From NCBI GenBank assembly GCA_003049485.1, contig PYST01000204.1:1-64000 (forward strand): DNA of 64,000 bases, read 5' to 3'. Below the pieces are notes generated by a model, which worked only from the letters and a program-made list of their open reading frames with translations, had not been told where the DNA came from and made no database searches. This DNA comes from Ophioceras dolichostomum (Eukaryota > Ascomycota > Sordariomycetes > Magnaporthales > Ophioceraceae). Below, one piece after another: positions 42,868 through 54,577 of this stretch (the first letter of the stretch is position 1; each line of letters begins with the position of its first letter). The position numbers and the translations under genes are program-made.

Positions 42868-43422
42868 TAGATGTCGCCTTTGATGACTGAATGCTTTAGA
42901 GGATAGAAATTGAAATACACGAGGAGACGTGGAAACGGGAAACATGGCATTGCACAGCATATTTGATTTATCCAAGGAACTAATTCGCTTGGTTTTTACC
43001 CTGCCCTTCTCGTCATGTTGGCGTTAGGCCGTTTAGATGGATCAAGCGTCATAGCGAACGGACCCAGTTGGATTTTCTTTAGAGACCATTCTGAAGCATC
43101 GGATAGATTTCAGATCTCTGCAACTTGCTCACTCTACCTTCCCGAGGACTATTATTTTCTGTGTGACGGGCCGTGTAGTGGGGGTATGTCGGCCCCGCGT
43201 TTGCTAGAACCAGCCGGACTCCGGACAAGTTCGGGGAAGTTGGTAGCTGAGCCTAGCTGAGCTACATAGCTGAGACCATCGATCTGGGGGCTGCACAGAA
43301 GGAAAATCGACGACGCTGCTACCTCCTCTCTAAAGTTGACACTGATTGCCCTTCTTCTCACCTGGTCTTAAAGAGGAAACATCTTAAATTTTCAAACATC
43401 ACCAAACAACAGTGCCAACACA
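42868..43422. other. Intergenic stretch between the MFS and dioxygenase genes
   Basis: The two genes are in tandem on the plus strand, so these 555 bases contain the MFS 3' UTR and the promoter of the dioxygenase gene. No distinctive motif was recognised. Confidence 0.6.
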
Positions 43423-44636
43423 ATGGTTGGTGAAAAGGGGCATTTCATGGCCCCCGTCCATTTCTTTGCCCATGGGTCGACTATGATGCTGGGCGAGGAG
43501 AGCGCCTCAGCGGCGTATTGGAAGAAGTGTGGTGATGAAGCACTCGCCCACGGGTTAGAGCACGTTGTTATAATGGCATGTCACGCCCATCTTCTGTGTT
43601 TGACTCTCTCCGGTTCACCGTTCTCTATTCCACTGTATAGGTACAGACCAAGCACGGTTATCACCAAGCACCTACCTACTACCTACCTACCTGAGCTAAC
43701 TAGCTCATATAGGGAGCACACTGGGCAACCTCCGTCCCAGGAACCGTCCTCATATCCGCGAACCCCTCGCCAGGCAAGTCGCCCGTAGCATTCGTCCACC
43801 CGCGCAAGTACGCCTCCTACGAGCTCAACCCAGACCTCGCCTTCGTGCCGACCCTCCAGCGGCACCTCTCCCTCTCCGGGATCTCGTCGACGCCCGACAG
43901 GACCTTCGACTGGATCCACGACACGTACCTGATCCTCGCGCGCATGTTTCCCTCGGGCTGCCCGCCGACGACGATCGTCAGCACGAACGCGGCGTACGAT
44001 CCGCACTTCCACGCGCGCGTCGGCGCCGCGCTGCGGCCCCTGCGCGACTGGGACGACGGGGGGCAGCACAAGACGCTGTTCGTGGGTAGCGGCGGCAGCG
44101 TGCACAACCTGTACCGGAACGTGTGGGCGTCCATGCTGCTGCACCGCGACAACTTCGCGCAGCCGACGCCGCCGGAGCCGTGGGCGCTGCTGTTCAGGCA
44201 GGAGGTCGTCGACGTGTTTTGTCCTGGCCACTCTGCCGCCGTGTCGGCTCGTCACGATCGATATGTGGTGGGCGCTGCTGCTGCCGTCGCCGCCGGCGGG
44301 GAGGTGGTAGATGTGGCTGGGGAGGAGGAACGCGAGAAGGAGGAGAAGGCTGCCGAGGATAAGGATACTACAAGGAGGAGGATGGGGTCGAAGCTATCTA
44401 TCGCGAGCACGAAAGGCGCGGGAGGCCCCCTCCTCCGCAGGAAGGCCGCCAGTCTGATGAAGCACCCCATGTACCGCGAGGCGCATGCAACGGACGACCA
44501 CTTCATCCCGCTCATGTTCGTGGCTGGCTTATGTGGTGACAAGGCTGACGAGGACATGGCCGGCGTTCTCGGCGCTGAGGACTGGGAGCTCACCAACATG
44601 TGCAACTCGCAGTTCACACTCGGAGCGTGGGAATAG
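43423..44636 (+). CDS. DODA/LigB-type extradiol aromatic-ring dioxygenase
   Basis: Two exons, 43423-43575 and 43713-44636, encode 358 aa. Class III extradiol dioxygenases use Fe(II) to open catechol-type rings; plant and fungal relatives cleave L-DOPA. The N-terminal strand has HFFAHGSTMMLGE, then HVVIM-GAHWATS at the exon join. Mid-protein is FDWIHDTYLILARMFP and LFVGSGGSVHNLYRN, and near the end EAHATDDHFIPLMFVAGL. The histidines in HGS, GAHW, SVHNL and TDDHF are the candidate Fe and acid/base residues. The intron (43576-43712) begins with GC: ATG|GCATGT joined to ATAG|GGAGCACAC is the only in-frame join that gives the conserved GAHW. An Ala- and Glu/Lys-rich insert of about 80 residues interrupts the C-terminal half (AGEEEREKEEKAAEDKD resembles its core). 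The neighbouring genes give no pathway context, and the natural substrate is unknown. Confidence 0.88.
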
Positions 44637-45172
44637 AGGGGAATGAGAAGGAGGGAGTATGCGGATGGCCTTGGGTCCCTAGGGTAGGTAGCCATGATTT
44701 AGATAGTGACCATCCAGTCTTCTGAAGTACCTACGTGTATGTAGAAGTATGTAGCAAGCGAGGCTCTCTCATCCGAAATCCTCAACGACATTTTCATACC
44801 CATGTTATTGCTACCATTCCCCTTAGTATCCCTGACTTTGCCGTACAGATAAGGAAGTCCAGGACGAGCCGAGAGTAGTCCATAGCCGACCAAAAAAAAG
44901 GCCGCTCGCTTGATGCTCGCTGCACACGTGAAATGACATACCATGAAAGAAAAACGTGCAGAAGCAAGCAAACCACATGCGCCGAAGTAGTCTCGTCTCG
45001 CAAAGGGAACCAATCCACTCTTGACAAATCCATATGCCTCTTACAAACCACAGCCCAGCAGCCTTGCATACCTATCCGCCAACCTTACCCCAACGGAGGA
45101 AGTACATCTAACCCTGGATGGTGGCACGACGTACACGGCAATGGCAGTTCCCAAACCTTGCACATCTCCCTC
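44637..45172. other. Convergent 3' intergenic stretch
   Basis: This lies between the dioxygenase stop and the MED5 stop. TAGG motifs are at 44680-44692. Nothing else was seen. Confidence 0.6.
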
Positions 45173-48100
45173 CTAGGCAGTAAGGTCCATATCATCCCAC
45201 CCATTCAGCGGCCCCAACCCACTAAACATATCCAGATCCGAATCCAACCCCCCCACCGAGTTCGCCGACGAACCCCCCAGGTTCAGATCCCCCGCGCCTC
45301 CCAGGTCCAGCCCGCCTGCGATGCCGCCGAGCCCCGCGGAGTCGAGCGTCATGCCGCCGCCGCCGCCGTCCGCGTCGACGACGCCTGCCAGCACGGCGGC
45401 AGCAGCAACAGCGGCAGCAGACCCGTCGACGAGCCCCTCGACGCCGTCCAGCGCCCCGACGTTGCCCTGCAGCACGGCGGCCACGGCGTCAGCGTCCGTC
45501 GGCACGACGACCTCGACCTCCGACACGACCATCTGGCTCTCGACCTTCCTGTACAGCCGCACAACGGCCTCTGCCGCGGCCGGGTCGCGTTTCTGAATCT
45601 TCTTCCACTCCTCCGCCTCGGCGCGCAGCGCGCGGCGCAGGCTCACGGGCCGCTGCACCAGCAGCATTCCGGCGGCCAAGGCTGTGGTTGCTGCTGCGGT
45701 GGGTCCGCCGCCGGCGTCTAGGTCGACGCCGCCCGCCGCCGCCGAGGCGGTGGCGGTCGCCGCGTCCGGGGCGCAGACGACGGCGCAGACGACGTCGAGC
45801 GCGACGGCCGCGTGGCCCTCGTCGGCGTGTCGGCGCATCTCGTCGAGCAGGACGCGGAGGAAGGGGCGGGCGCGCAGGATCTTGAGCGCGGCGAGGAGCT
45901 GGCGGTGGGTGTAAGGGGTGGGCACGGCGTCCGGTCCCGTGGGGTTGAGGCTCCAGCTGACGAAGCCGGAGACGGTGTTGCGGACCGCCTGGGCGATGCC
46001 GCCGCCGGGCGTGGCCGTCCACGACTCGAGCTCGTTGTGGTCCGCGCCCCCCGTGCGGCGGGACAGGGGGACGTGCTCCTTGAGGACGCGCAGCAGGGGC
46101 TCGATGTCGTGGTTCGTCGGCTCCTGGCGCTGGTACGCGCGCAGGGCCTGGTCGAGCGGCTTGGCGACCGTGTTGAGCACGGACGAGAGCATGGCGGAGG
46201 CCTCGTCGGAGCTGGAGATCGAGCTCGGGTTGAGGATCAGCTGGAGGACCTTGATGATGGCCTTTGACTCGTTGCCCCGGTCCGACCAGAGGTGGTTCGA
46301 CATAGATATTATGGCCGGCACCAAGGCCGGCATGAGGAACGGGTCGACAAGATCTATTTTCTCTCTCTCTCTCTAGGCGTTAGTAAAAGAGACTTGATTC
46401 ATAAAAGGAAAGAAAAGAAGAAAACTCACACTCAACACCACTCTTCAAACTATCCTCAGACAAAGCCCCAGTGCTGATAGCCAGGACAATATTATGAAAC
46501 AGTGTAGGGATCAACAAGTAAAACTCCTGCGGCGGGCACGACGACATCAGCTCGTCGGGCAGACCCCCGGCGTCGCTGCCGAACAGGCCGTGTATCCACC
46601 TGTCGATGTGGCCCGTCTCCTGCTCCGACAGCTCGTCCAGCGGCCTGATCAGCCAGCCGCGAGCGAGCAGGCGGACGACGAACGAGTCCGGCGGCCTGGC
46701 CCCGAGGTCTGCCGCCGAGAGGTTGTAGCGGCACACGAAGGCGAGGAGCAGCAGCAGGATGGCGCCGAACTCCTCGTACACGGGCTGCGACTCGCCCTGG
46801 TCCTCGTCGTAGCGCCAGTTGTCCAGCAGGTCGCACAAGGGGTGCATGATCGTCGACAGTTTGTCGAACAGGAGCAGCACGTCCAGGTATACGGGGTCGC
46901 GTGCCAGCTGGCCGCACAGCGTCTTGAGCGACATGGTCTCCTTCATGGCGCAGTAGCGGCCCAGCACCTCTACCAGGGCCTGGCTGATGGCGCCCACGTT
47001 GCCGTGGGACTTGTCTAGCTCGCGGATCAGCTGCTGGATACGGTCCGGGTCGGACATGCACTCCTCCACCAGGACGTCCTTGCCGAGGCGGCCCTCGTTC
47101 GGTAGCGAGCCGTACGAGGTCTCGTTTAGGATCGGCTCGATGATGGACTCCGGTATGAGGCTGTGCAGGCAGCACGCGAACAAGAAATCCTCGCGCGTCC
47201 CCTCCGTCAGCGTGTTGCCGCCCCTCGAGCTGCTCACGAGGTACTCGGACATGTTGGGGAACGTGGCCGAGCCGACCTGCCGCGTCGCGTGCTCGACGCA
47301 CACGGCCACGTTGAAGGGGAACGTGAGCGGCTGCGCGGACGAGGCGGCGATGGCGATGGACGCCAGCAGCAGCGGCACCTTGTTCGTCAGGTACGAGCGC
47401 AGCACGTGGGCCGCCCTCTGCGGCTCGCGGGAGGACGCCGCGTTCGCCACGATGTCGAATGAGGCAAGGATGAGGTCGATGGCCGTCTGCTGCAGGTCGC
47501 CCTGGTACCTGTTGTGCAGGTAGTTGAATATGGCCGCGTCGTCGATCAGGGGCCTCCCCACCAAGAGCGAGCTGAGGTAGATGTACAGCCCCGCGCGCGT
47601 GTTCGTGACGATCATGTCGGGGATGACGAAGTTGTCCAGCCCCATGGTCGAGTCCAGGATGTCGTCGATCTCGGCGTTCTGGGCCTCCTTCTCCTTGTCG
47701 ACCGGGTCGAAGCCGGCCAGCGTCTCCGTCCGGAAGAGCTCCAGGCGGGCGGCGATCTCCGACGAGCTCTGCAGGATGGACGGCACGAAGCTGCTCAGGC
47801 TCGACGACAGGGCCTTCCTGGACGCCTTGGCCTCGGGCTGGCTCCGGCTCAGCGCCGCCAGCATGACCTTGCTCTCGCACACGCCCAGCAGCAGCAGGAC
47901 GAAGCCGGCGCGGGCCGACTCCATCTCGTCCCGCGACTGCGCGCTGTGCAGCTGGCCCAGCGGGTCCGCGGCGAAGACGTTGGCCGCGGCCGTGAACAGG
48001 GTCATCCACCGGGCCATGATGCCCGCGATGTCGATCGCGTCGCGCGAGTTCTTGATGGCCGTCCCTTGGGCCACCGACTTGGTGAGCCGGTAGAAGATGT

Positions 48101-48728
48101 GCTCCTCAGAGGCGTACGAGCTGCCCCACCGCACGACCCTCCTCCTCTTCACGACGTTTTTCCTGGTGCGTTTTGAGGTGCTCGCGAGGGCACCGCCCGT
48201 CCTCGCCGCCGCCGTTCCCGTCGCCGCGCCATCGCCGGAGGCGGCGGCGGCGTCTCCAGCATCATCATCGTCCTGCCCGTCCATGCCGGTGGTGTCGCCT
48301 GCGCCGTCTTCTCCCCCTCCCATGCCGGGCCCCCGAGACCCGGATAATCCTGATAATGTGTGTGAGGTCGAGTACTTGTACAGGGCGGCGAGGATAGAGG
48401 TGCTGTCGGTGGACTGGTGGTTGAGCAGGATCTGCAGGTACAGCGAGATGCGCGGGTCGAGGCAGTCGCGGTTCTTCGGCTGTGGGCGCAGGAAGATGTC
48501 GGCCACGAACCGGGCGGGCAGGGGGTGCTTCGAGTGTAGCAGGATCGCGAAGTCCTCGAACGTCTCCGGGTCGAGCCGTGTCGCCAGGCATCGGGAGAGG
48601 AAGGTCGCCCATTGTTCGTACGCATTGGCTATCGCTGGCCTCCTTGGCCCCATCCAAGGCAAGGAGGGCTCCATCGTGGCTAGCGGCGGCGCATCGGATG
48701 GGCGTGGTCGAGGATGTCGATCTCGCAT
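45173..48728 (-). CDS. med5: Mediator of RNA polymerase II transcription subunit 5 (Med5/Nut1)
   Basis: Two exons, 48728-46430 and 46353-45173, encode up to 1159 aa. Med5 is a tail-module subunit of Mediator, the nuclear bridge between transcription factors and Pol II. The protein is almost entirely helical. Family-typical blocks include WATFLSRCLATRLDPETFED, HPLPARFVADIFLRP, SYASEEHIFYRLTKSVAQG, FVIPDMIVTNTRAGLYIYLS, LFACCLHSLIPES, and after the intron YLVDPFLMPALVPAIISMSN. The 76-nt intron (46354-46429) splits the Tyr codon and has a long GA tract just before its 3' end. An acidic Ala/Gly/Asp insert is at about residues 115-165. The last 200 residues are Ala/Gly-rich and end in an acidic PLNGWDDMDLTA. 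A second in-frame ATG at 48674 (MEPSLPWMG) is an equally plausible start; the 18 residues before it are Arg/Pro-rich and unlike the family. Confidence 0.92.
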
Positions 48729-50895
48729 GCGGCTAAGGGGCGCGCCTTGCCTTCAGGGGAAGCAGGATAAGACAAACGATTGTGTGGTGTCTCACAGAGA
48801 TGTCGGCGAAAATACAATAAGCAGTTGAGTGAAAAGCTCAAGCCCACTAGAAGCCTTTTATTTCGTCATGTCGTGCCGAATCGGATGCGTTTGGTGGCGA
48901 CAATTCGAGTTGGCGCATTCTGAACCTTCGAGGCCAAGACTGGAATGTTGGGAGTATGCACGACAACATGGAAACAATCAATGGAGTTGACGTCGACCCC
49001 CCAGCCCCCCGTCACCCACTGAACGCTGTGGCTCACTCATGCAGGCTGGAGGCTGGAGGCTCGAGGCGGGCTCAGCTGCGAGGCTCAACTCGCTATCGAT
49101 AGTGATTCGGTTCGGGGTTCCGAGCGCTGATCCCCACCCTCGTTCTAGGCGAGGATGGTGCTAAAAAGGGATGGATCACTTCCAGAGTACAGGGGTCGGC
49201 GCCCCAACCAGGGGTCGCTGGATGTGATTGATCGACGACATCCAAGACCTGGGCCGGACCCAAACTTCTCTTCCTCCTCTGCCCACAACCACTCGACAAC
49301 GTCGTAAGTCACGATATGATCAAAGTCTGGGGCTATGAAATGAGGCGAATGGCAGCCAGGTACGTGGCAGATCTCAACTCCGTGCAAACTTGAAATTGAA
49401 TGCATTCAGGGGCTTCCGCTGAACATTATCAATGTCTGTTGTAAGTGAATCAGCCCGGCACACGGCCAGGGGGGACAAGTTGAGGCGAGCTTTGAGGTGC
49501 CACAATCACGAACTGTGTAGGTAGGTAGCCTTGATACTGTGACTCCCATGCAAAGACAGGGGCCAGTGAGATTGCTTCCCAGACAGGCATGTAGTATGTA
49601 GGAGGTCTTTAGGCTTCCTTCCATGCCTTCCTCCTACTGCTCGCCTCCTCCTCCTCGGCCCCAGACGGCCGGGCCTGAGGTCCAAGAAAGCCCATATCGG
49701 GCCACTCAGACACCCAGAGGAAACGGAGGCTTCCGTCAATGCTAACGAGGGCTATAGGAGCGTAGGTAGCTACCTAGGGCACACGGAATAGATGAGCTGA
49801 TGTACAGTACATGGTTCCATCAAAGACATGGAGCTTACGTGGTTCAGTCATCATGCGGGGGTTCCTGTATGATCGTCATTATTTCTCCGAGGCACAATCC
49901 GCCGCCGGGGATCTCGAACCGAGGCCCCCTTGCTTCTCTCTAACCTCCATACCACCTGCGGACGTATTCGTGCAGGTCGCGTACCACATTTGGCGTTTGT
50001 ATGTGGTGATTCCCCCCTACATGGAAGACCTCACCGGCCACTGACCATCCCGGTGCTCAGGGTCGTTATCCGAGATGACCCTGTCCGGGCGTCGACGGCC
50101 CCTGATCCTGAGCGAAAATCGCCCATGGCCCTTCCATCCCAGCCTACCAGTCGACGAGGACGAGTGAAAATGACAGGCCCAGGTGGCACATACCTACACT
50201 CTTACATGGTAGATGTTGCGGTGTACACGTGCGTAAGGTAGGCACCAAGGTAGGTCAGTAGGTACCAAGGTCAGGTAAGGCAGGTGCCTGAGAAACGCAC
50301 GCAGAAGATGATAGAATGTTGAAAAAACTGTCATTAGGGAGTAAAGGGGGGAATGAAAAGATCACGATCATCGATAAGTTGAAAGTGTACGTCCCCGAGT
50401 CTGTCTGTCAGGAAGGGGAAAAGGGGGAATCGTGGAAAACGCCATCCAATGACTTCCCCCAAAACTGCTCAAGTCCGTAAAAATACACAGGGCTTGTCTG
50501 TTCCTGTACTCATTCACATTCCGTCATGGCCATAGCTCGCTCCGACTTGCCAAACAGCACCAAAAAATAAAAATAAAAATAAAAAGAGGGCTGGCTATAA
50601 GATATGGTGACAAGAAAAAAAAAAGGGAGGGAGTGGTCTACAACAGGCACCCAAAAACACAATCCAGGTGGATATGAAATACACCAACGGGGAAAAGATA
50701 AAATGGGCAGATAGAAGGAGAACAAATAGAAGATTGATGCAATGTTGTCATACGTCGTCGCCGTGCCGTTTCGGTTATCCGTCCTTTACCCCCTAAGTCT
50801 CCCCTTCTTCCCGTTCTTCCCTTTCTTCCTTTCCTCTCGACTTTCTCTTTTTTTATTTGACCATCCATTCATCTTTCACAACAGGGCGTGTCACC
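48729..50895. other. Intergenic stretch upstream of MED5 and downstream of the next minus-strand gene
   Basis: This includes the MED5 promoter next to 48729. A tRNA-like remnant on the minus strand is at 49898-49962, a dense group of AGGTAGG/AAGG motifs at 50236-50285, and A-rich DNA with AAAAT repeats is at about 50561-50586. No gene was recognised. Confidence 0.55.
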
Positions 50896-52068
50896 TCATT
50901 CATCATCCTCCTCCTGCTTGATATCAGCCCTTCTACCTCCGGGGTTGTTGTGGTTGAGGCCCCCTCCTACTCCTCCTACTCCTCCTACTCCTCCTCCGAC
51001 CCCGACCCCGACCACGCCGGGTGCGCGCGGCCCCAGCATCCAGTCCTGCATGGCGAGCCACTCGCTCCAGCTCAGCTCGGCGCCCTCGATCTCGCCTTCG
51101 GAGACGTTCTGGAGCGGCTTGAGGAACGGCACCATCTGCTCCTCGCCCATGTCGTAGTTAGCCTTGACGTGCAGCCAGTTGTCGCTCTTGGCCGCGAAGA
51201 GGTAGTTGCGCCTCTCGGCCTCGTGCAGGGGGCCCACGCCCAGCGCCCAGTCGTCGCCGAAGAAGCCGTGCAGCACCGCGGGGAAGTCGAAGCCGGTTGC
51301 CACCAGCCGGCGGATGTAGGGGGTCAGCGTGCAGTACGACATGGGTTGCTGATGCTGATGCTGCTGTCCGAGTGGCCCGGTGGGGGGAGTCGAGGAGGAG
51401 GCTTGTCCTGGAGGTGGAGGAAGTAGAGGGCGTCCTCCCCCTAATACCGGGGCTTTCCCCCTGGTCGAGTGATGGCGGTGGCTGGATGACGATGACGAAC
51501 CCGCAGCAGCAGTCAAGGGGCCGCCAGCACCGCCCCCTGGCGACCCGGGTGGCGGCGGCGGCTTCGAGGATGTTACCGGGTGACCGGCCTTCTGGAAGGG
51601 AAGCTGGATGTTGACGAAGGCAGCGACGGCCTGTACGGGCCCCGTGTGCTGCGCGTGGTCTAGGAAGTAGCGCACGCAGGACTGGAACTGCGTGTGCCAC
51701 TCGAAGATGTCGAACTGCCCGTCTACGAACGGCTGGTGAGGGAGAGTGCTGGTGTTAACTTCGGGAACATGATGATGACCACGACTGCCGCCGCCATCGC
51801 CGCGCCGCCGCTGCCGCTGTTGGGGATACTGAGAGAGTTGAGGGTGTTGAAAGTGCTGAGAGGGTTGGGGTGGTGGTGGCTGCGGCTGCTGGTGTTGCTG
51901 TCGAACCCGTCGCGGCGGGTTCGAATACGCTTGTGATGATAGATGCGGCGGGTTGTACGCGTGGGAGGCAGTGAATAGGGCGGGCGAAGGCGAAGAAGAG
52001 TATGGGAGCGCTACCTGTGCTTGATGAAAAGCCGCCGGGCCACCGCCACCGGGGTGAGGGAAAGCCAT
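50896..52068 (-). CDS. Uncharacterised ascomycete protein with conserved C-terminal domain
   Basis: A single exon of 390 aa that I cannot assign to a named family. The N-terminal 110 residues are low complexity, rich in Gln, Pro and His (RQQHQQPQPPPPQPSQHFQH). Two ordered-looking blocks follow. The first, about 115-165, has DGQFDIFEWHTQFQSCVRYF, LDHAQHTG and AFVNIQLPFQK. The second, about 255-355, has SYCTLTPYIRRLVATGFDFP, AVLHGFFGDDWALGVGPLHE, AERRNYLFAAKS and ELSWSEWLAMQDWMLGPRAP. They are separated by a Gly/Ser/Pro-rich linker. The tail has Gly-Val repeats and ends acidic (KQEEDDE). No signal peptide, membrane helix or catalytic motif is obvious. The many aromatic residues and amphipathic helices in the second block suggest a protein-binding domain. 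The ATG at 52068 is chosen because the frame upstream lacks another ATG. Similar sequences are common hypothetical proteins in Sordariomycetes, from memory. Confidence 0.75.
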   Translation of the reverse strand: MAFPHPGGGGPAAFHQAQVALPYSSSPSPALFTASHAYNPPHLSSQAYSNPPRRVRQQHQQPQPPPPQPSQHFQHPQLSQYPQQRQRRRGDGGGSRGHHHVPEVNTSTLPHQPFVDGQFDIFEWHTQFQSCVRYFLDHAQHTGPVQAVAAFVNIQLPFQKAGHPVTSSKPPPPPGSPGGGAGGPLTAAAGSSSSSSHRHHSTRGKAPVLGGGRPLLPPPPGQASSSTPPTGPLGQQHQHQQPMSYCTLTPYIRRLVATGFDFPAVLHGFFGDDWALGVGPLHEAERRNYLFAAKSDNWLHVKANYDMGEEQMVPFLKPLQNVSEGEIEGAELSWSEWLAMQDWMLGPRAPGVVGVGVGGGVGGVGGVGGGLNHNNPGGRRADIKQEEDDE

Positions 52069-54577
52069 GGTCTTTCGGAGAGGATACGGGAGGGTTTGCA
52101 AGTGGATAGCGAGTCAGATCCAACAGTGGAAACTGACAGCAGGAGAGTTTCGTGTTGACGACTGGTTGCAACTCCTGCCTCTACTGCTTCTGAGAGGAAG
52201 CTTTATAGTCAGGAAACTGAGCAGATGAGGGAAGAGGGAGAGGACGAGGGACGTTGATATCGGGAGAGGAGGGTCGAACCGCAAGTTAAAGCAAAAATGA
52301 GAAAGAGTGAGAGATCCAAGATCAGAGAAGAAGGGATGAACGGATGAGTGGTGGTGGGATGGGGGAGTTCGGCTGATGAACCGAAGAAGGAGATGATCTT
52401 GGCGGGTTGATATGAGGAGGGATGGCGGAATATTATGCGCGAGAGGGGGCGAGCGAGCGGGCGGTTGAACCTGGCGGTTCTAAGCAGCAGGCAGTACGGT
52501 ACTGGTCGACTTTGGGTTAAGCGCGTGTCTAACAACAGGCGGACGGTGCAGTGTCGCTTTTCCTCCCCCCAGCCACAGCTCCTTTCGTGACAAGTTGGCA
52601 GTGCCGTGCCGTGCCGCGCTGTGGAGTAGCAAGCAGGTGGCCGTCGAAGCTGGCGGATAGGGCAGGTGGAGAGACAACGTAGGTGGAGGTAGGCAGGTAC
52701 CGCGGCCGGTACGGGCCAGGAGTCGAGGAAGCTAGGGAGTTGCCGCTGTGGCAAGGATCGGGTGAATGTACAAATCAAGGCGGGAGGATGTTTCGATCTA
52801 TCTGGCTCTCAGACTGCCAGTGGTAGAGGTGAGGCTCCGCTGCGCGTGGGTATCTGCAAGTGTATGCGTGTATGTAGAGAGGTGGTAGTTAAGGTAGTAG
52901 GTAGGTGCCCCTGCTAGGCAAGTAGCGTAGGTACGTGCCACGAGGGCTTCCAGACTGAACAGTTCGCGGGTTACTTCGGCAGCGCGGGTTGGGACGCCGA
53001 TCAGGCAGAGAGGTCTGGGCCCAGGATCTTCTTTTCGTCCGTTGTCCGTTCGATGAAGTTCTCTGGGAATGGAATGGGTGAGGGGTCAGGTTGGCGGATC
53101 TGCCAAGGCGAGGCGAGAGGTTCAAGGCGGCGGCGAGGGAAGTGGGAGGCCCAGGTTCCGTCTTCTCACAGAAGGCAGGGAAGCTATTGCAAGGGGGAGG
53201 TATGAAGGAACAGGAGTATGTGGAGCATGGGTAGGTAGATAAGTGGTAGGTAGAAGCAGAGGAAGGCCTGAGAATGGGGTCCCTTTTCTGGCTATTACCT
53301 GACGACGTCCGCTGGATGTGGGTTATGGTGCATGAAAGGGAGATGGAAGTTACTTAGTATTTATACACTGATCTGTCTTATCACGGCGGTGGCATCTTCC
53401 AGGTTCGAATCGCCTTGGTGGCGTAGCATGGGTTTTCCTTTCCTCGATCTCCCCAGCTGATACAGGGCGGACGAACTCACACGAGTCTCATGCCTTTCCG
53501 CCCTTCGATGGTCTCTATCCAGTCGGAGGGAGGCGAACACCTGAAGGGTCGCCCAAGAAAAGGAGGGACGGGAGGGGAGCGGGGGAGGTGATGGAGGGAG
53601 GGAGGGAAGGAGGAAGTGGAATCAACGAACGAACTAGGCAAGGACAGGACTTGAAGATCGGAGTGAAGTGTGGAGTTGAATCGACGACGTTGGGGACAAG
53701 AGAATGTACTAGTTGTATGTAGCAGAGGAGGAATGCATGGACTAGGAAGTGATGGGGAAGGATGTTAGGTTGGTTGAGCCATCAAGTGGAGGTGCACATG
53801 CATTCGGGTACTGGATACTTTAGCTCTCAATGCTTGATACCTCGACCTCGGCGGTGGGTAGGCCAGGGAGGCACACACTTTTCGAGACTCTTGTAAGCCA
53901 GTCGGCACCAGGAGAAGACCAGGACGGCAGAACGGCAGGACTCCAGACGACTAAAGCAGTTGTGTGGATGGACGGATAGGGAACGGGCAACGGGATGAGG
54001 CTTTGGGGCTAGCTGGGAGGTTCATGTGTTCAGGGTTGAGACTAAGAAGGTCGATTTTGGAAGCACGGGGGTTAGGAGGCGCAGGTACATGTCGCCCACG
54101 AGCCACGAGCTTCTGGCGTATCTCCCACCCCTAATTCCTTCCCTAGTCTCCACATGTCTCGAGCTGGGGTTGCAAGTACAACTGCAAGTACAACTGCAAG
54201 TGCAACTGCAAGTACAACTTCAGGCTAAGACTTGCACTTACAGGTAGCCTGCTGCAACCACCTGCAGCGGCCCTCCTCATCGACCTCTAGAGGGCGCTAG
54301 AATGCTCAGGCTTATCCACCCCGTGTCGCGTTTGTTAGCGGCGCGGGAGATCGCATTAACGACGGCCGATGATTTGAGGACTGTTGCTCTTGTGCGTTTT
54401 CCCTTTCCCCTCCTATTCCGCCCTGCTCAATCTTCTCCGACTTCATCTCGAGTCCTCTTTTTTCGCATGTATTTTCTGTGTATTCTTTGGGTGTTTGTGG
54501 GTGTGGCACAAAAGAACGGAGGGGGTCTGGTCTTTACGCCGCGTCTGAGGGGGAGGATGGAAGGGCGGATTAGGAAC
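52069..54577. other. Gene-free stretch upstream of the uncharacterised protein gene
   Basis: The first several hundred bases should be the promoter and leader of the minus-strand gene ending at 52068. The rest has TAGG motifs (52880-52930, 53228-53260), purine-rich DNA near 53560-53620 and a 12-bp tandem repeat at 54171-54218. No coding signal was found. Confidence 0.5.
54171..54218. repeat. 12-bp tandem repeat, four copies
   Basis: Four consecutive 12-mers TGCAAGTACAAC at 54171-54182, 54183-54194, 54195-54206 and 54207-54218; the third has one change (A to G). It lies in noncoding DNA about 360 bases before the assembly gap. Confidence 0.93.

Noticed and set aside
39947..44636. MFS transporter plus dioxygenase considered as part of a metabolic cluster
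   Set aside because: Only two adjacent genes would fit, and both flanks are housekeeping genes (M28 peptidase, MED5); there is no backbone enzyme or pathway regulator.
46492..48009. Open frame of 505 codons on the minus strand
   Set aside because: It overlaps MED5 in another frame; Arg/Pro/Gly-rich translation without motifs, whereas the MED5 frame is clearly conserved.
53395..53430. GGTTCGAATC resembling a tRNA T-loop
   Set aside because: The flanks do not form a T-stem or acceptor stem, and there is no A-box at suitable distance.
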